Below, piece by piece: positions 36,926 through 47,500 of a DNA stretch of 64,000 bases (its first letter is position 1; each line of letters opens with the position of its first letter). The stretch lies in the NCBI GenBank assembly GCA_019925095.2, contig CM034394.1, positions 9,994,272 through 10,058,271 of the forward strand, read 5' to 3'. The translations under genes and the position numbers were made by a program. Below the pieces are notes generated by a model, which worked only from the letters and a program-made list of their open reading frames with translations, had not been told where the DNA came from and searched no databases. The DNA comes from Dendrolimus kikuchii (lineage: Eukaryota > Arthropoda > Insecta > Lepidoptera > Lasiocampidae).

Positions 36926-37742
36926 TTCTTTAAATCTCTAGCTGTTTTTACACTTGTTTGTTCTTTCTTCGTGACGTTTGAAATAAACGGAGTTATCATT
37001 TTAGTATATACTCATATACACGCATTTTGGATAACGTAAGATATTTGTATCCAAGAAAGTAGAATGGCTTCGGTGAAATGTGAACCCAAAGAACACGAGT
37101 TAGTCATCTGGAAGACTCAAGTAAACTGCTTATATTAAAGTGGCATGTAATTTTTTTATTGCCATATGAAGTATAATATAATTGATGATCTTTGTAGTCT
37201 AGTCGCTTAAAGTACGCTTGGTGCATTAGAATTTAAGAGTTCGCAATTTTTATTCCTAATGAATAAATATGGGACACAACATTTTCAATATTTTGCTGTG
37301 ATGAATCGATATAAGATTGATCTCAGAGCTGTCGTACACAAGCGTAATTTGCTTATCTTGCGAATATACAGCGTACATATTTGGTTTTGAACATGTTATT
37401 AAAAATTAATTAACTACTTTTTACGTTAAACTTTATGACGTCTCCAGAGTCAGTGCAGAAAGTTGCATAATGCGTGATTTTGTGTGAATAAGTCTCTATT
37501 ACGCGCCGATTCCGTTATACGCAGCCATAAAATTAGATGTGGTTTAATAGTGAGGTCGTAAACTTTACAAAGGCTTTTCATTCAATAATTGATGCAAATC
37601 AATTTTTCTAAATAAAGCTATTCAGAACATGTTGAAATATTCCTTCTGGAAAATTTAATAAAATAATTAGGAGACATTGTTTAATTCATATACCTTATTG
37701 TCTACAAAAATAATTAGGTAGTTTATTACCAAATGATTTTGT

Positions 37743-37870
37743 AAGCAACGATTATAACTATTTATAATCGTTGCTTTTTTAGGGGATGTACTACATACCT
37801 AAATAATACTAATATATAACCATTATAATTTATTTAGGGGATGTATACATATACATCCCCTAAATAAATT
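37743..37870. repeat. Two perfect hairpins in close succession
   Basis: 37743-37776 is a 14-bp stem (AAGCAACGATTATA and its complement) with a 6-base loop. 37827-37870 is a 44-bp palindrome, a 21-bp stem with only two bases between the arms; each arm contains TTTAGGGGATGTAT. Another copy of TTAGGGGATGTA lies between them at about 37780. Confidence 0.7.
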
Positions 37871-38047
37871 ATTCAACTATCGCTTTAAGCATCAAATATT
37901 TTGTCTCAATAAAGTATAAACGGTATTAAAAAAATATTTTTCTCTTCTTACGACTGTTTATAGACTAGATATTAGAAATAAAATCAATTTAAGTAGTACC
38001 TAATACACTGATGGTGTTTAGAAATATTTGAAACAATTCAGTAGGCT

Positions 38048-38115
38048 CTGGTGTTACAAATGTCTATTAGCGATGGTAACTACTACTCCATCAGCTGTGC
38101 CGTAGGCCTGTCTTC
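38048..38115 (+). repeat. Fragment of retroposon family B
   Basis: GGTGTTACAAATGTCTATTAGCGATGGTAA followed by a degenerate CCGTCTGCCTGTCT box matches the 3' part of the family. Confidence 0.4.
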
Positions 38116-38844
38116 TATGTATATAAAAGGCTCGCCAGTTTTCAAATTCACCACGACCATCCATTTAACGTTCCTCGAGCACATGTTACCTTTTCAAACT
38201 AAGTCACAGAACAGACTATTCTACAAAAATTAAGTTTAACTGTTTTTTAAAATAAAATTTAAAATTATTTAGATCAAAGTTGTTTGATTTTCTATCTTGT
38301 CTAAGAATATTGTTTAGAGATGTAATAAATACCTTTTTATTGTTTTTAATATTTATGTTAAGCGTAGTGATTATATCCTCTTTGTTTGTATTGAATAAAA
38401 CTATTGTTAATCTCAGTGTCGGTCATTGTCAAAATTGCAATTTTCTTTTTTCATGTTTCCATAGGCGGTTACGTTTATAGACGTAACAAAACGTAACATT
38501 TATTAAAATGATGATGGTTCTTGTACTCGTGCGAGCAAAAGTCGACTTTAGGTGACGAATCTTTTTTATACCGTGATTATACAACAAAAAAACCACAGCT
38601 ATAATAGAAAAAAACCTAAACTCAAATCATTATGTAGAGAATGTATCTATTTAAGTTACTTTTTAGTAACCTATGAACTTGCATTGTTTCAATTATGCAA
38701 TTAATCCGGAAAACAGAAAAAAATAAATATGAATAATTTATCCCCTCTCCTTACTCATCCCCGCAAGTCAGTAAGAATGGAGAATCTAATCTTGGCAGTA
38801 AATCTTTCATTAGTAATACAAATTTTGTGCTCTGTCTATTTTTC

Positions 38845-39016
38845 TGTACTAGCAGAAGGTGATGTCAGGAGCCTTAAGAACAGACGAGCTTGCATGACAA
38901 GAGTTATGAATATCAAAGAGGCAAGTGAGGTGTGTAAGAATAAGCCTAAATGGCACTCTGTTGTTCGTGCCTACCCCGCAAGGGAACTGGCGTGAAGTTA
39001 TGTATGTATCTATGTA
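38845..39016 (+). mobile_element. 5'-truncated RTE-like LINE 3' end (copy d)
   Basis: It has the same open frame and YPARELA-stop end as the other copies, with an ATGT tail interrupted by one ATCT. A perfect 12-bp duplication, TGTCTATTTTTC, is present at 38833-38844 and 39017-39028, which suggests recent insertion. Confidence 0.65.
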
Positions 39017-39119
39017 TGTCTATTTTTCCACGTGCTGAAAGAAGGAAAATATTTTGAAAAACACCTACACGTGAAATCTGCCAATTCGAAACCGTAGCAT
39101 GTGTATTAATCACCTTCCG

Positions 39120-39165
39120 AAATGGGTAGCCCCAATCCCAGCAGTGGGACGATTATGAGTGGATA
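39120..39165 (+). repeat. Fragment of SINE family A
   Basis: CCCAGCAGTGGGACG is the complement of the family's CGTCCCACTGCTGGG block. Nothing else of the SINE is recognisable here. Confidence 0.35.
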
Positions 39166-40244
39166 TTATTTATTCATACATCTCTCAATGTTGCAATATT
39201 AATCACACAATTTCGAAACATTTTAAATTTTTAGTGATGTCTAAGAAATATATAATATAATGTTTGAGTACACCGGCGCCGGCGGCTTATTTGGCGTATG
39301 TATGACGATGACTTGTTTTTTCAGACTATTTTACCGATGTATTATAAGCCTAAAAAATAGGTTAATGTATAAGAGTTATTTCCTACGTTTCTATCTAGAC
39401 CGAGGCTACTGGAACTAAAAATGGAATTTGATTTTCATTTTAATAGTTTTAATAGTTGTTCCATTTTATTAATTTAAATTGAAATAAGGAAATAAGTTTT
39501 ACATCAAACTTTAATGTGATTCCTCTTTTATAATATTTGCTTTTTATAATAGGTAATACGATGAAAAAAGAATACTATTCTTCTTCTATGATAATACCGT
39601 GGAAAGAGATTATTATACTTTCTTCCATGGTAATATCTACTTATTATTGGAACTCATTTCACGACACGACGTTTCGTTATTTTTGCAAGATCATGAAAAC
39701 ACCAAAAAAATTTCAATCAAAGACGTATTCACAGTTGATTTCATAGTCAGCAAATAGACCGAAAAGTTTCCTCACAAAAACCAATGAATACTGTTATGAG
39801 GTAAAGGTCAATCATAGCGTTTTATAATGCATAAAAATGATAAACATCGACATATAAGCCTTGGGATATGGAATCATGAATAAGCAAATAACAGTCGACT
39901 CGGTTGGCTGCTCAATTACCGGAGACAGCCTATTATAAGGTTGAGTGTCATCTTCCTTGAACTAAGGCGACAAACAGATCGCCATGACATAACTAGGTAG
40001 TACCTTCAAAATACCGCTTGTTCCAAATGTAACTTGTTTTTTTTTATATTTAACGGACCTCAGGGATTATTGCTCTGATTAGCATAAGGTTTTATGTCAA
40101 TCTATATCAATAAATAAAATTGAAGTGTCTGTCGATCATTAATAAATTAGTTTATAATATTGTAAAATTGTAAACGTACCGTATCTGTACATTAAAGCTA
40201 TTATATTAGCTACAACTGTAATAGACTTATATAAAAGACGTAGA

Positions 40245-40665
40245 AGACGATGCAATTTGTTTCAGATTTCTAGTCTGTTTTTCGATTTGTCTGTTTGTTT
40301 GGGATTCATGTAAAAACTACGGGGCCGACTTTGATACGGGTTTCGCTGATCGACAGCAAATTAATAGACAACATTTTCTGGGAGTGATTTAAAAAGGCCA
40401 AATTTATCTAATTTGAAAGTTTTCCCTGATCGATTGCAAATTTTATGTAATAAAATGTGTGATATATTTTATCCCGGGAACCCCGCGGGAATATTCCCGG
40501 AAGGAGTTTGAGGTTGTTCGGGTGCATCAAAATTAGCGTATTCCGACACAGTTTTGACTAGAACGATAGCTTACATTCTTTTTTAAATGCTGCTGTACTT
40601 TGTGTCCCGCGAATCTCGTGGGAATTTTAAGTCAAGCGTGGACGAAGTAGCGGGCTTATCCTATT
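40245..40665 (+). repeat. Dispersed repeat family C, fuller copy
   Basis: It is the inverse of 25135-25524, with TTTCGCTGATCGACAGCAAATTAAT and CCCCGCGGGAATATTCCCGG. It ends GTGGACGAAGTAGCGGGC. Confidence 0.55.
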
Positions 40666-40671
40666 AGTAAA

Positions 40672-40870
40672 TAAAACAGATAAATCTCCCACTACTGGGC
40701 TCCGACCTATCTAATTTTAGGGGAACGGACATTATAGCCACCACGACTCTCAAAAGCGGGTTTTTTTTAGCACACAGTAGGAATTGTACACTTATTTCGT
40801 TAGAAAAATTGTCTTACAGGTGCATGCTTTTTTCAATCAAGATTCGAACCCGCATCATTTCAAGTTGTAT
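40672..40870 (-). repeat. Degraded copy of SINE family A
   Basis: CCCACTACTGGGCTCCGACC, GGGGAACGGACATTATAG and AGATTCGAACCCGCA follow the order of the intact SINE at 44867-45182. A relic of the B box remains. Confidence 0.45.
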
Positions 40871-41280
40871 AGCGTCATTTCAATGCGAATATTGAAGTGA
40901 AAACGAATATTTATTTGATGTGTAATCATAAATGGCCGTTTTTAGAGATTTTGTTTGTCAATCGGTACTTAGTTCAACAAATATTATAATATCAAGTTTG
41001 TAAGAACCTAATTTTTAATTGAAACGAAATGACATACGGTAAACAAAAAAGTGATTTCATTCATTCTGAAAGTTTATTTCGAATAAAATCGGAAACGGCT
41101 CCATATCTTTCTTTTATTTTATTATTAAATGTTTACCTCCAATAGACAAAGATCATCTGACACTGTCATAATATCATCTTTACCGTGTATGGTATACATT
41201 TTTAAGCAAATAAATAAATTATATTCTATAATAAAAAAAATTGAGGATAAACACAGGATTTTTTCTTAAAATTTCGTTAC

Positions 41281-41542
41281 CTTTACGATATTGGGTTCAG
41301 AAAATATAAAGTCCAAATCACACGCGAGCGAAGTGGCGAACACAGTATATAATATTTTGTGGCCCATGGAATTAAATATAACCAATCGTTGCGGCGTAAA
41401 GAAGACTAGTTGAAGTGCCGGCTGTCTCGAAATCAACGCAATCGTATCTATAACCACGTCTCTACGGATCTTGTCATTTAATTCAAAAACCGAGTGTAGT
41501 GAGTACTCGCCGTTATAAGTGTACCAAGACCGTAACAGTGCA
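41281..41542 (-). pseudogene. Orphan exon-like open reading frame
   Basis: On the minus strand an 87-codon frame is bounded by an acceptor-like TTCTGTTTAATTATACACAAAAACAG and a donor AAG|GTAACG. It is less AT-biased than its surroundings and contains stretches such as ALQLVFFTPQRLVIFNS and LYTVFATSLACDLDFIF. These loosely recall the last membrane segments of insect chemoreceptors, but the similarity is weak. No partner exon was found on that strand, so it may be a relic or a chance frame. It lies in the presumed first intron of the zinc-transporter gene. Confidence 0.25.
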
Positions 41543-41805
41543 CTGTTTTTGTGTATAATTAAACAGAATGATAGGCGCGGTGTCAACTAACTAGTGGAAG
41601 GGAGCTGTCACACAAGCATAAATGGACTACCGTTAGCAACATCGTACTTCGTACTTTAACAACTTTCATTTGATCTGTAACTAGGCGCGTGTTGTGAGCT
41701 ATTATCAGTTAAACTCATTAAACTACAAACCTGTATTTATTTAGTACTAGGTCAAGACATTTGGTTTCTTTGGATAAATATGTGGAAAGATGATTATAGA
41801 TAGAT

Positions 41806-41925
41806 ATAAAACAGTTTATTGTTCACCAAAATAACAGACACAATACGTTAATTACAATATTTTTAGGCAGAACAATAGACGGCTTTATCGCTTAGAGCGA
41901 TCTCTTCCAGACAACCTAATTTAGA
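41806..41925 (-). repeat. Family D retroposon 3' end
   Basis: GACGGCTTTATCGCTTAGAG and CGATCTCTTCCAGACAACCT match 26736-26845. It ends about 100 bases before the Tc1 element. Confidence 0.45.
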
Positions 41926-42392
41926 CAATAAGTATTCTAAATTTAAGCTAATCTGGCGATGTAGCTGATGCATGAATTCAGATGTTCCTAGATTTTTAAA
42001 TACATTCAATTTTTTTTAAGATATCCACTGACGGACTCATAAACTGCATCAAAGTAATAGACAGACGACTTTGAAATAAATATTTTAACCAAGTATGCAA
42101 ACTTTCTATACAGATTTAAATTGAAACCTCTACATTGGTTCGTGAACTTTAAAACAGCGTAGGGTCATATCCTTAAGTTTAAGTTTGTGTACTGGAAAGG
42201 ACCTTAAGACTTTTTTTGAAGAAAAAACAGAAATTTAAGGAAAATTGGTTTAATTAAAAAATTGGTTTTAACAATAGACACAAACTTTATGGAAGGGTTT
42301 ATTTATGTTTTAATAAGGTGTATTACCTCCACGTGCCCTTATTACGGATTCTAATCGGTTCCGCATAGATTTTATTAGGGTTATTAAAAGAT

Positions 42393-42534
42393 TTGACGAC
42401 GAGCTTGCATGACAAGAGTTATGAATGTCAAAGAGGCAAGTGAGGTGTGTAAGAATAAGCCTAAATGGCACTCTGTTGTTCGTGCCTACCCCTCAAGGGA
42501 ACTGGCGTGAAGTTATGTATGTATGTATGTATGT
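42393..42534 (+). mobile_element. RTE-like LINE fragment nested in a Tc1 arm (copy e)
   Basis: A 142-base copy of the family interrupts the left arm of the Tc1 element. Its 10-bp duplication, ATTAAAAGAT, is at 42383-42392 and 42535-42544. The uninterrupted right arm shows the original sequence, so the order of events (Tc1 first, LINE second) is certain. Confidence 0.75.
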
Positions 42535-42635
42535 ATTAAAAGATCTTGCGGAATATTGTCCCATTCTTCTGAAAGTGCTGTTCTTATTGCTGCCACTGTC
42601 GTGGGCAAAGGGTTTCTCGTATATACAGAAGGTTT

Positions 42636-43550
42636 GTGGAGACAGGTTCTTATAAAAGGAGACGTGGTACAGGCAGGACTCGAGCAACCACCGGTCGTGA
42701 TGACCGATTTATTGTTACATCTTCCCTGCGAAATCGTTTCCTCACGTCTGTTAACATCAAAACAGAGCTTAATGAAGTGCGTGGAGTAAACGTGAGTGCA
42801 CGAACAATAAGAAGAAGGTTAAAGGAAGCGGATATCACTCCTTTTAGACCAGCAAATGGTCCAAAGTTGTCTGTAGCTCACAGACAAGCTCGCTTAAGAT
42901 TTGCGCGTGATCACCTGAATTGGACAGAAAAGCAATGGACCTACGTATTGTTCACGGACGAGTGTAGGACATGTTTATATGGTGCAGATGGTCGCAGAAG
43001 AGTCTATCGTCGACGTGGGGAGCGATATGCTCAAAGTTGCATTGAGGAGCGTGTTCCTTTTGGAGGCGGTTCGTGTATGGTCTGGGGTGGCATATCGATG
43101 AACGGGCGAACAGAACTTGTGTTCCTAGACATGGTCCGTCAAAACGGTAATAGAGGGGGTTTGACTGCACATCGCTACATAACAGAGATCTTAGAAGATC
43201 ACGTGGTGCCTTACATGGGATTCATAGGCGAAAATTTTACTTTAATGCAGGATAATGCCCGGCCGCCCGCTGCTGCGCAAGTTCGACAATATTGCGAAGA
43301 GGTTGGGATACGTACAATGAATTGGCCAGCACGCAGCCCGGATCTTAATCCCATTGAGCATGTTTGAGACAATTTAAAAAGAGCTGTATATGCGAGAAAC
43401 CCTTTGCCCACGACAGTGGCAGCACTAAGAACAGCACTTTCAGAAGAATGGGACAATATTCCGCAAGATCTTTTAATAACCCTAATAAAATCTATGCGGA
43501 ACCGATTAGAATCCGTAATAAGGGCACGTGGAGGTAATACACCTTATTAA
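42636..43550 (+). pseudogene. Broken Tc1-family transposase
   Basis: The frame carries the second helix-turn-helix (ARTIRRRLKEADI) and the catalytic signature LFTDE, then MQDNARPP, then SPDLNPIEHV, a DDE transposase order. A TGA at 43365-43367 stands where the family has a Trp codon, and the frame then continues to TAA at 43548-43550. The first about 50 residues, including the first DNA-binding helix-turn-helix, are missing because the left arm replaces them. The copy cannot make a complete enzyme. Confidence 0.8.
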
Positions 43551-44383
43551 AACATAAATAAACCCTTGCATAAAGTTTGTGTCTATTGTTAAAACCAATT
43601 TTTTAATTAAACCAATTTTCCTTAAATTTCTGTTTTTTCTTCAAAAAAAGTCTTGAGGTCCTTTCCAGTACACAAACTTAAACTTAAGGAAATGACCCTA
43701 CGCTGTTTTAAAGTTCACGAACCACTCTAGAGGTTTCAATTTAAATCTGTATAGAAAGTTTGCATACTTGGTTAAAATATTTATTTCAAAGTCGTCTAAT
43801 ACTTTGATGCAGTTTATGAGTCCGTCAGTTTATAATAAACATTCATACATACTCATGGGATATATTTTACTGATAAATAGTAATCATATGATATTATTAT
43901 TTAATATTAATATTATTATCGACATTGTTTGTTTATTACGATATTTTGTGATTTGTATTAAATTAACTGAAAATAGAAGAAATACTAGGCCTATTTTCAT
44001 GTTAATCTGTCCATGTTTTTATAGGCCCGTAGTCTATTTTACCAAAACAGAAACCTTGATGCCCGTTCTGCCGGATGTCCACCTATCTATTTATACCGCA
44101 GCTTTTTTTTTCTCTAATACTGAATATTTAACAGAATTCTGGTGGAAGGTGTGTTCTATAGATCGAAATATGTACGTATGTATTACATACATATTTTTGC
44201 AAAAAAATTAAATTACGTAACAATGATTTGAATTATTCTACATAGGCGTGTAAGGCTTTAACTATTAGAACATAATGCTTGGAAAAATCAGAACAATGTT
44301 TTAATGAGCTTATACTTAAATGAATAGCTAGGTAAATAAGGAAATATGCGCTTTCTAAGTGTTTTTGTACGTTTGTGTTACAG

Positions 44384-44591
44384 TCCCTATAAACGTTGAA
44401 CCATGGCTATGAAGGAATGGCTCCAATGGCTACCTCCGCCACGATCGTCATTGGCGTTGCTTCTAGCCATAGCTGGATTCAGTGGAAGATTGTTCGCTTC
44501 CCACTTCACATATTCACCAACACTGCTAGTCGATGCTTGCCACGCGCTCTGCAGGCTTGTGGGACTCATCACAACCCTGCTTTCATACAAG
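44384..44591 (+). CDS. ZnT1-like exon 1: TM1 and TM2 with the altered metal site
   Basis: The exon has 19 untranslated bases after its acceptor (TTGTGTTACAG) and then ATGG at 44403. A second ATG two codons on is also possible. Residues 41-55 read LLVDACHALCRLVGL. In the family the pattern is SDxxHxxxD; the first Asp and the His are kept but the last Asp is Arg (codon AGG at 44553-44555). Confidence 0.85.
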
Positions 44592-47500
44592 GTAGGCATA
44601 CAAAGCTGTATTATTTTCTAGATTCAAATGTTGGAAAAAAATATTTTATACAATTCTTTTCAAACTCAATTGAGGGCCATTCTATATAATCTACATACCA
44701 TTGCTAGATTAGTCAAAAATATCCTTTAAGTTGTCTGGAAGAGATGGTTATAAACTATAAATAAAGCAGTCTAATGTATTGACAAAAAATATTGTATGTA
44801 TTCTTGTAATTTATTTTAGTAAACAGTGAAGTATTATCTATCTATCCGTAAAGTAAGCGAGCTATAATAAATAAATAATAATATCAGCCCATTAATGTCC
44901 CACTACTGCTGAGCTCGGGCCTCCCATTATAGGGGGAACAGACAGTATACCCGCCACGCTTGTCCAAGGCGGCTTGGCAGGTTTGACACATCGGTTATCT
45001 CGATGTGCAGGTTGCATCACGATGTTTTCCTTCACCGTTGTTAGCACATGGCAATTGTAACAATATGCACATTAGATCAGAAAACTGACTAAGAGGTGCA
45101 TGCGTTCCGGCCAGGATCGAACCCGCGCCCTCTGAGTCTGGGACGCGTGCGCTAGCCATTACGCTACCACGACTTACTTACTTAAGCGAGCTATACGTAT
45201 TACAAAATGACAACTATAATTTTTTAACAGTATGAACGAGCCAACGAAAGTGTAGGCCGGGAAGGTCGCCTCCGTAATACCTTCGGCTGGGCTCGCATCG
45301 AAGTCCTAGGGCGTCTCTCCGTCCACGTGCTTTTCGCGTCATTCGCACTGGCCATAGTCGTGAACTCTTTACAACTTGGTGTTCACTCTTCTCACCTTCA
45401 ACCACCGAGGTACCCAAGAGTTATAGTTGGAAGTGCTGTCATCGGACTCTTGTTGTACGCTATAAACTACATGCTTCTTGCTGGTAAGTACATGATTTAG
45501 TACTGCCAAATCAACTATCCAATTTCAAAACCTATGTCTCGTTCCCAATAATATTCATAAATAGATTTAAAATGGTATATCATTAAAATTAATGACATAT
45601 TTTTGAGTTGGAGTGAAAAAATCTTGAAATGCACTTACTGTGTTTTGAAATTACACAGTTGAAATGTCAATAAAGAAATACATATACTCACCCTTATTTT
45701 ACAGTCTTTCGGTTCGTTTTGTTTCGTCTTTACTTTTGCGATCTTTTTGTACTCTTGTATAGGTACATAAATAATTTAAATTAAATATGCAAAGCATTTG
45801 GAAAAAAGTATGAGATGCTACTGCAAGCCGAAGCGATAAGGTGAGTTCTTAGTCTCGGTTTCAGATACTGGTAAAAGATATAAATATTTAATGATTACTT
45901 ATTTAGCCTAAAAAAATATTTTAACTTTTTTGAACCCACCAATGTCAACAGTAGTCTAACCATGGCATTAGAATACCTAGTAAAAATGGCGACCGCTCAA
46001 TAAAAAATATAAGTGGAAAAACTCCTGCTCGACTAGATGACGACGCTTCAGGTTCTTCTCAAAACTCGGATTTTCATTATTTACAAGGTGTTTCTTTGTT
46101 ATAGTATTCTTTTTCATGATATAAGTAGATAAATAATTTGTTTATTAACGGTAAATTTATTTAGTCAAAGATTAAGTAGTAGGTACTTTCAGATAAATAC
46201 CTCCCTAATATGGTACGTAGAGTATTAAAATTTATCGGTCTTTAATTTAGATATTACTTTTAATTTGTTATAGGAATTGTACGTATATATACGTGTTTCT
46301 AGGTATGTCATAATTATTGTTTTCATTACGGTTAGAATAGCTAAGTTCGTCGTATGTTTGCAAAATAATCTAGTAGAACGTGTCACGTCTGTATAACGAT
46401 GAAACCAAAATATTCCATCATGTTTATAAATTTTCGCAAACGAGTTCTTAATATACATATATCAATAAAATTAAATTATAAGTAATTAAGGAATTGGCCT
46501 AGAGGCCTAAATATACTAAGTTGTTTATTAAATATTTTATTTTTATTTTATTTCATTATATTTGGGCGGCTAACAGCTATAATCTTAAAAACTAGGGTAA
46601 TATATATCAACAAGTCGAAGCCTCCACGGATGGCAAAATAAAAATAAATATAAAACTTCAAATACTCCTAAAAGTTCTTTATTCTCATTGAGCTTGCTTT
46701 GCATAGGTCCATATTAGGAAACTAATATAAGCGTAACAATGAGACAGATAGTTCGAAAATTGTTGATGTGGATATCCGTCGGCTCAGCTATAAAAATATA
46801 ATGTAACATATGCCCATATATTGTCTTTTTATGTTATAAAGTTAATCGGGCTTTCCCTGAGACTTCAACTGCGTTAAAATTGATTCAATATATAATGAAC
46901 TAACGAACATCTCTGATTCTCTATTCTTTGCCTCTAAAGTTAAGTAAAGTAAATTATATAACGTAATTATAAGTTACATAATTCTAAAGTAGGTTATGTA
47001 GTAGATCAGAATTTAATTTTAGTATTTTCTGTAAATACCAAATATGAAATATAATCTATACTTAAAGCTAGAAACGTAAAATACACAACTCGAAGGATTT
47101 TTATTTTTCAACATAGATAAATTATATTAACTTGCCATTCAAGTAAATACAACACCGTTCTTTCATGATAAACAACTTAATAAAATAAAAACAATTTAGG
47201 GCGAGAATTGAGCTACAGCCGTCGCCTATGCGTTACTGAAGACGGGGGAGTTGAGCTGAAGACCGGGGCTGGAGAGCCCGTCCTTGCACATGCACCTACG
47301 GATATCGCCAGTAAGTTCCCAGAATTTTTTATTCCATGGCTTAACATGAAAATGCTATAACCATTAAGAACAAGTTTTTACTGCCTTATTATACAAACTA
47401 TGTTATGTTGTTATCAGTGATGGTCACAAAATGATAATCATGCACGTCTAGACCTATATACATAATTTATTCCACGTGGAAGAGAACATAATCTATACAC

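Larger units (their letters stand above)
42027..43829 (+). mobile_element. Tc1-like element with ~446-bp fold-back arms
   Basis: The right arm (43384-43829) is inverted in the left arm (42027-42628), which would be 450 bases but for the nested LINE fragment at 42393-42534. The right arm contains the last about 55 codons of the transposase. The left arm therefore carries an inverted copy of transposase coding sequence and has replaced the element's true 5' end. Terminal sequence is ACTGACGGACTCATAAACTG. A clear TA duplication is absent at the left edge. Confidence 0.75.

Noticed and set aside
43768..44211. 147-codon open frame on the + strand right of the Tc1 element
   Set aside because: It starts inside the Tc1 arm, is composed mainly of Ile, Phe, Leu, Asn and Tyr as expected of random AT-rich DNA, and has no domain or splice context.
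45108..45177. tRNA gene on the minus strand
   Set aside because: A- and B-box-like motifs are present, but the segment is the head of a SINE with a 200-base body, tail and target duplication, and no clean cloverleaf can be drawn.
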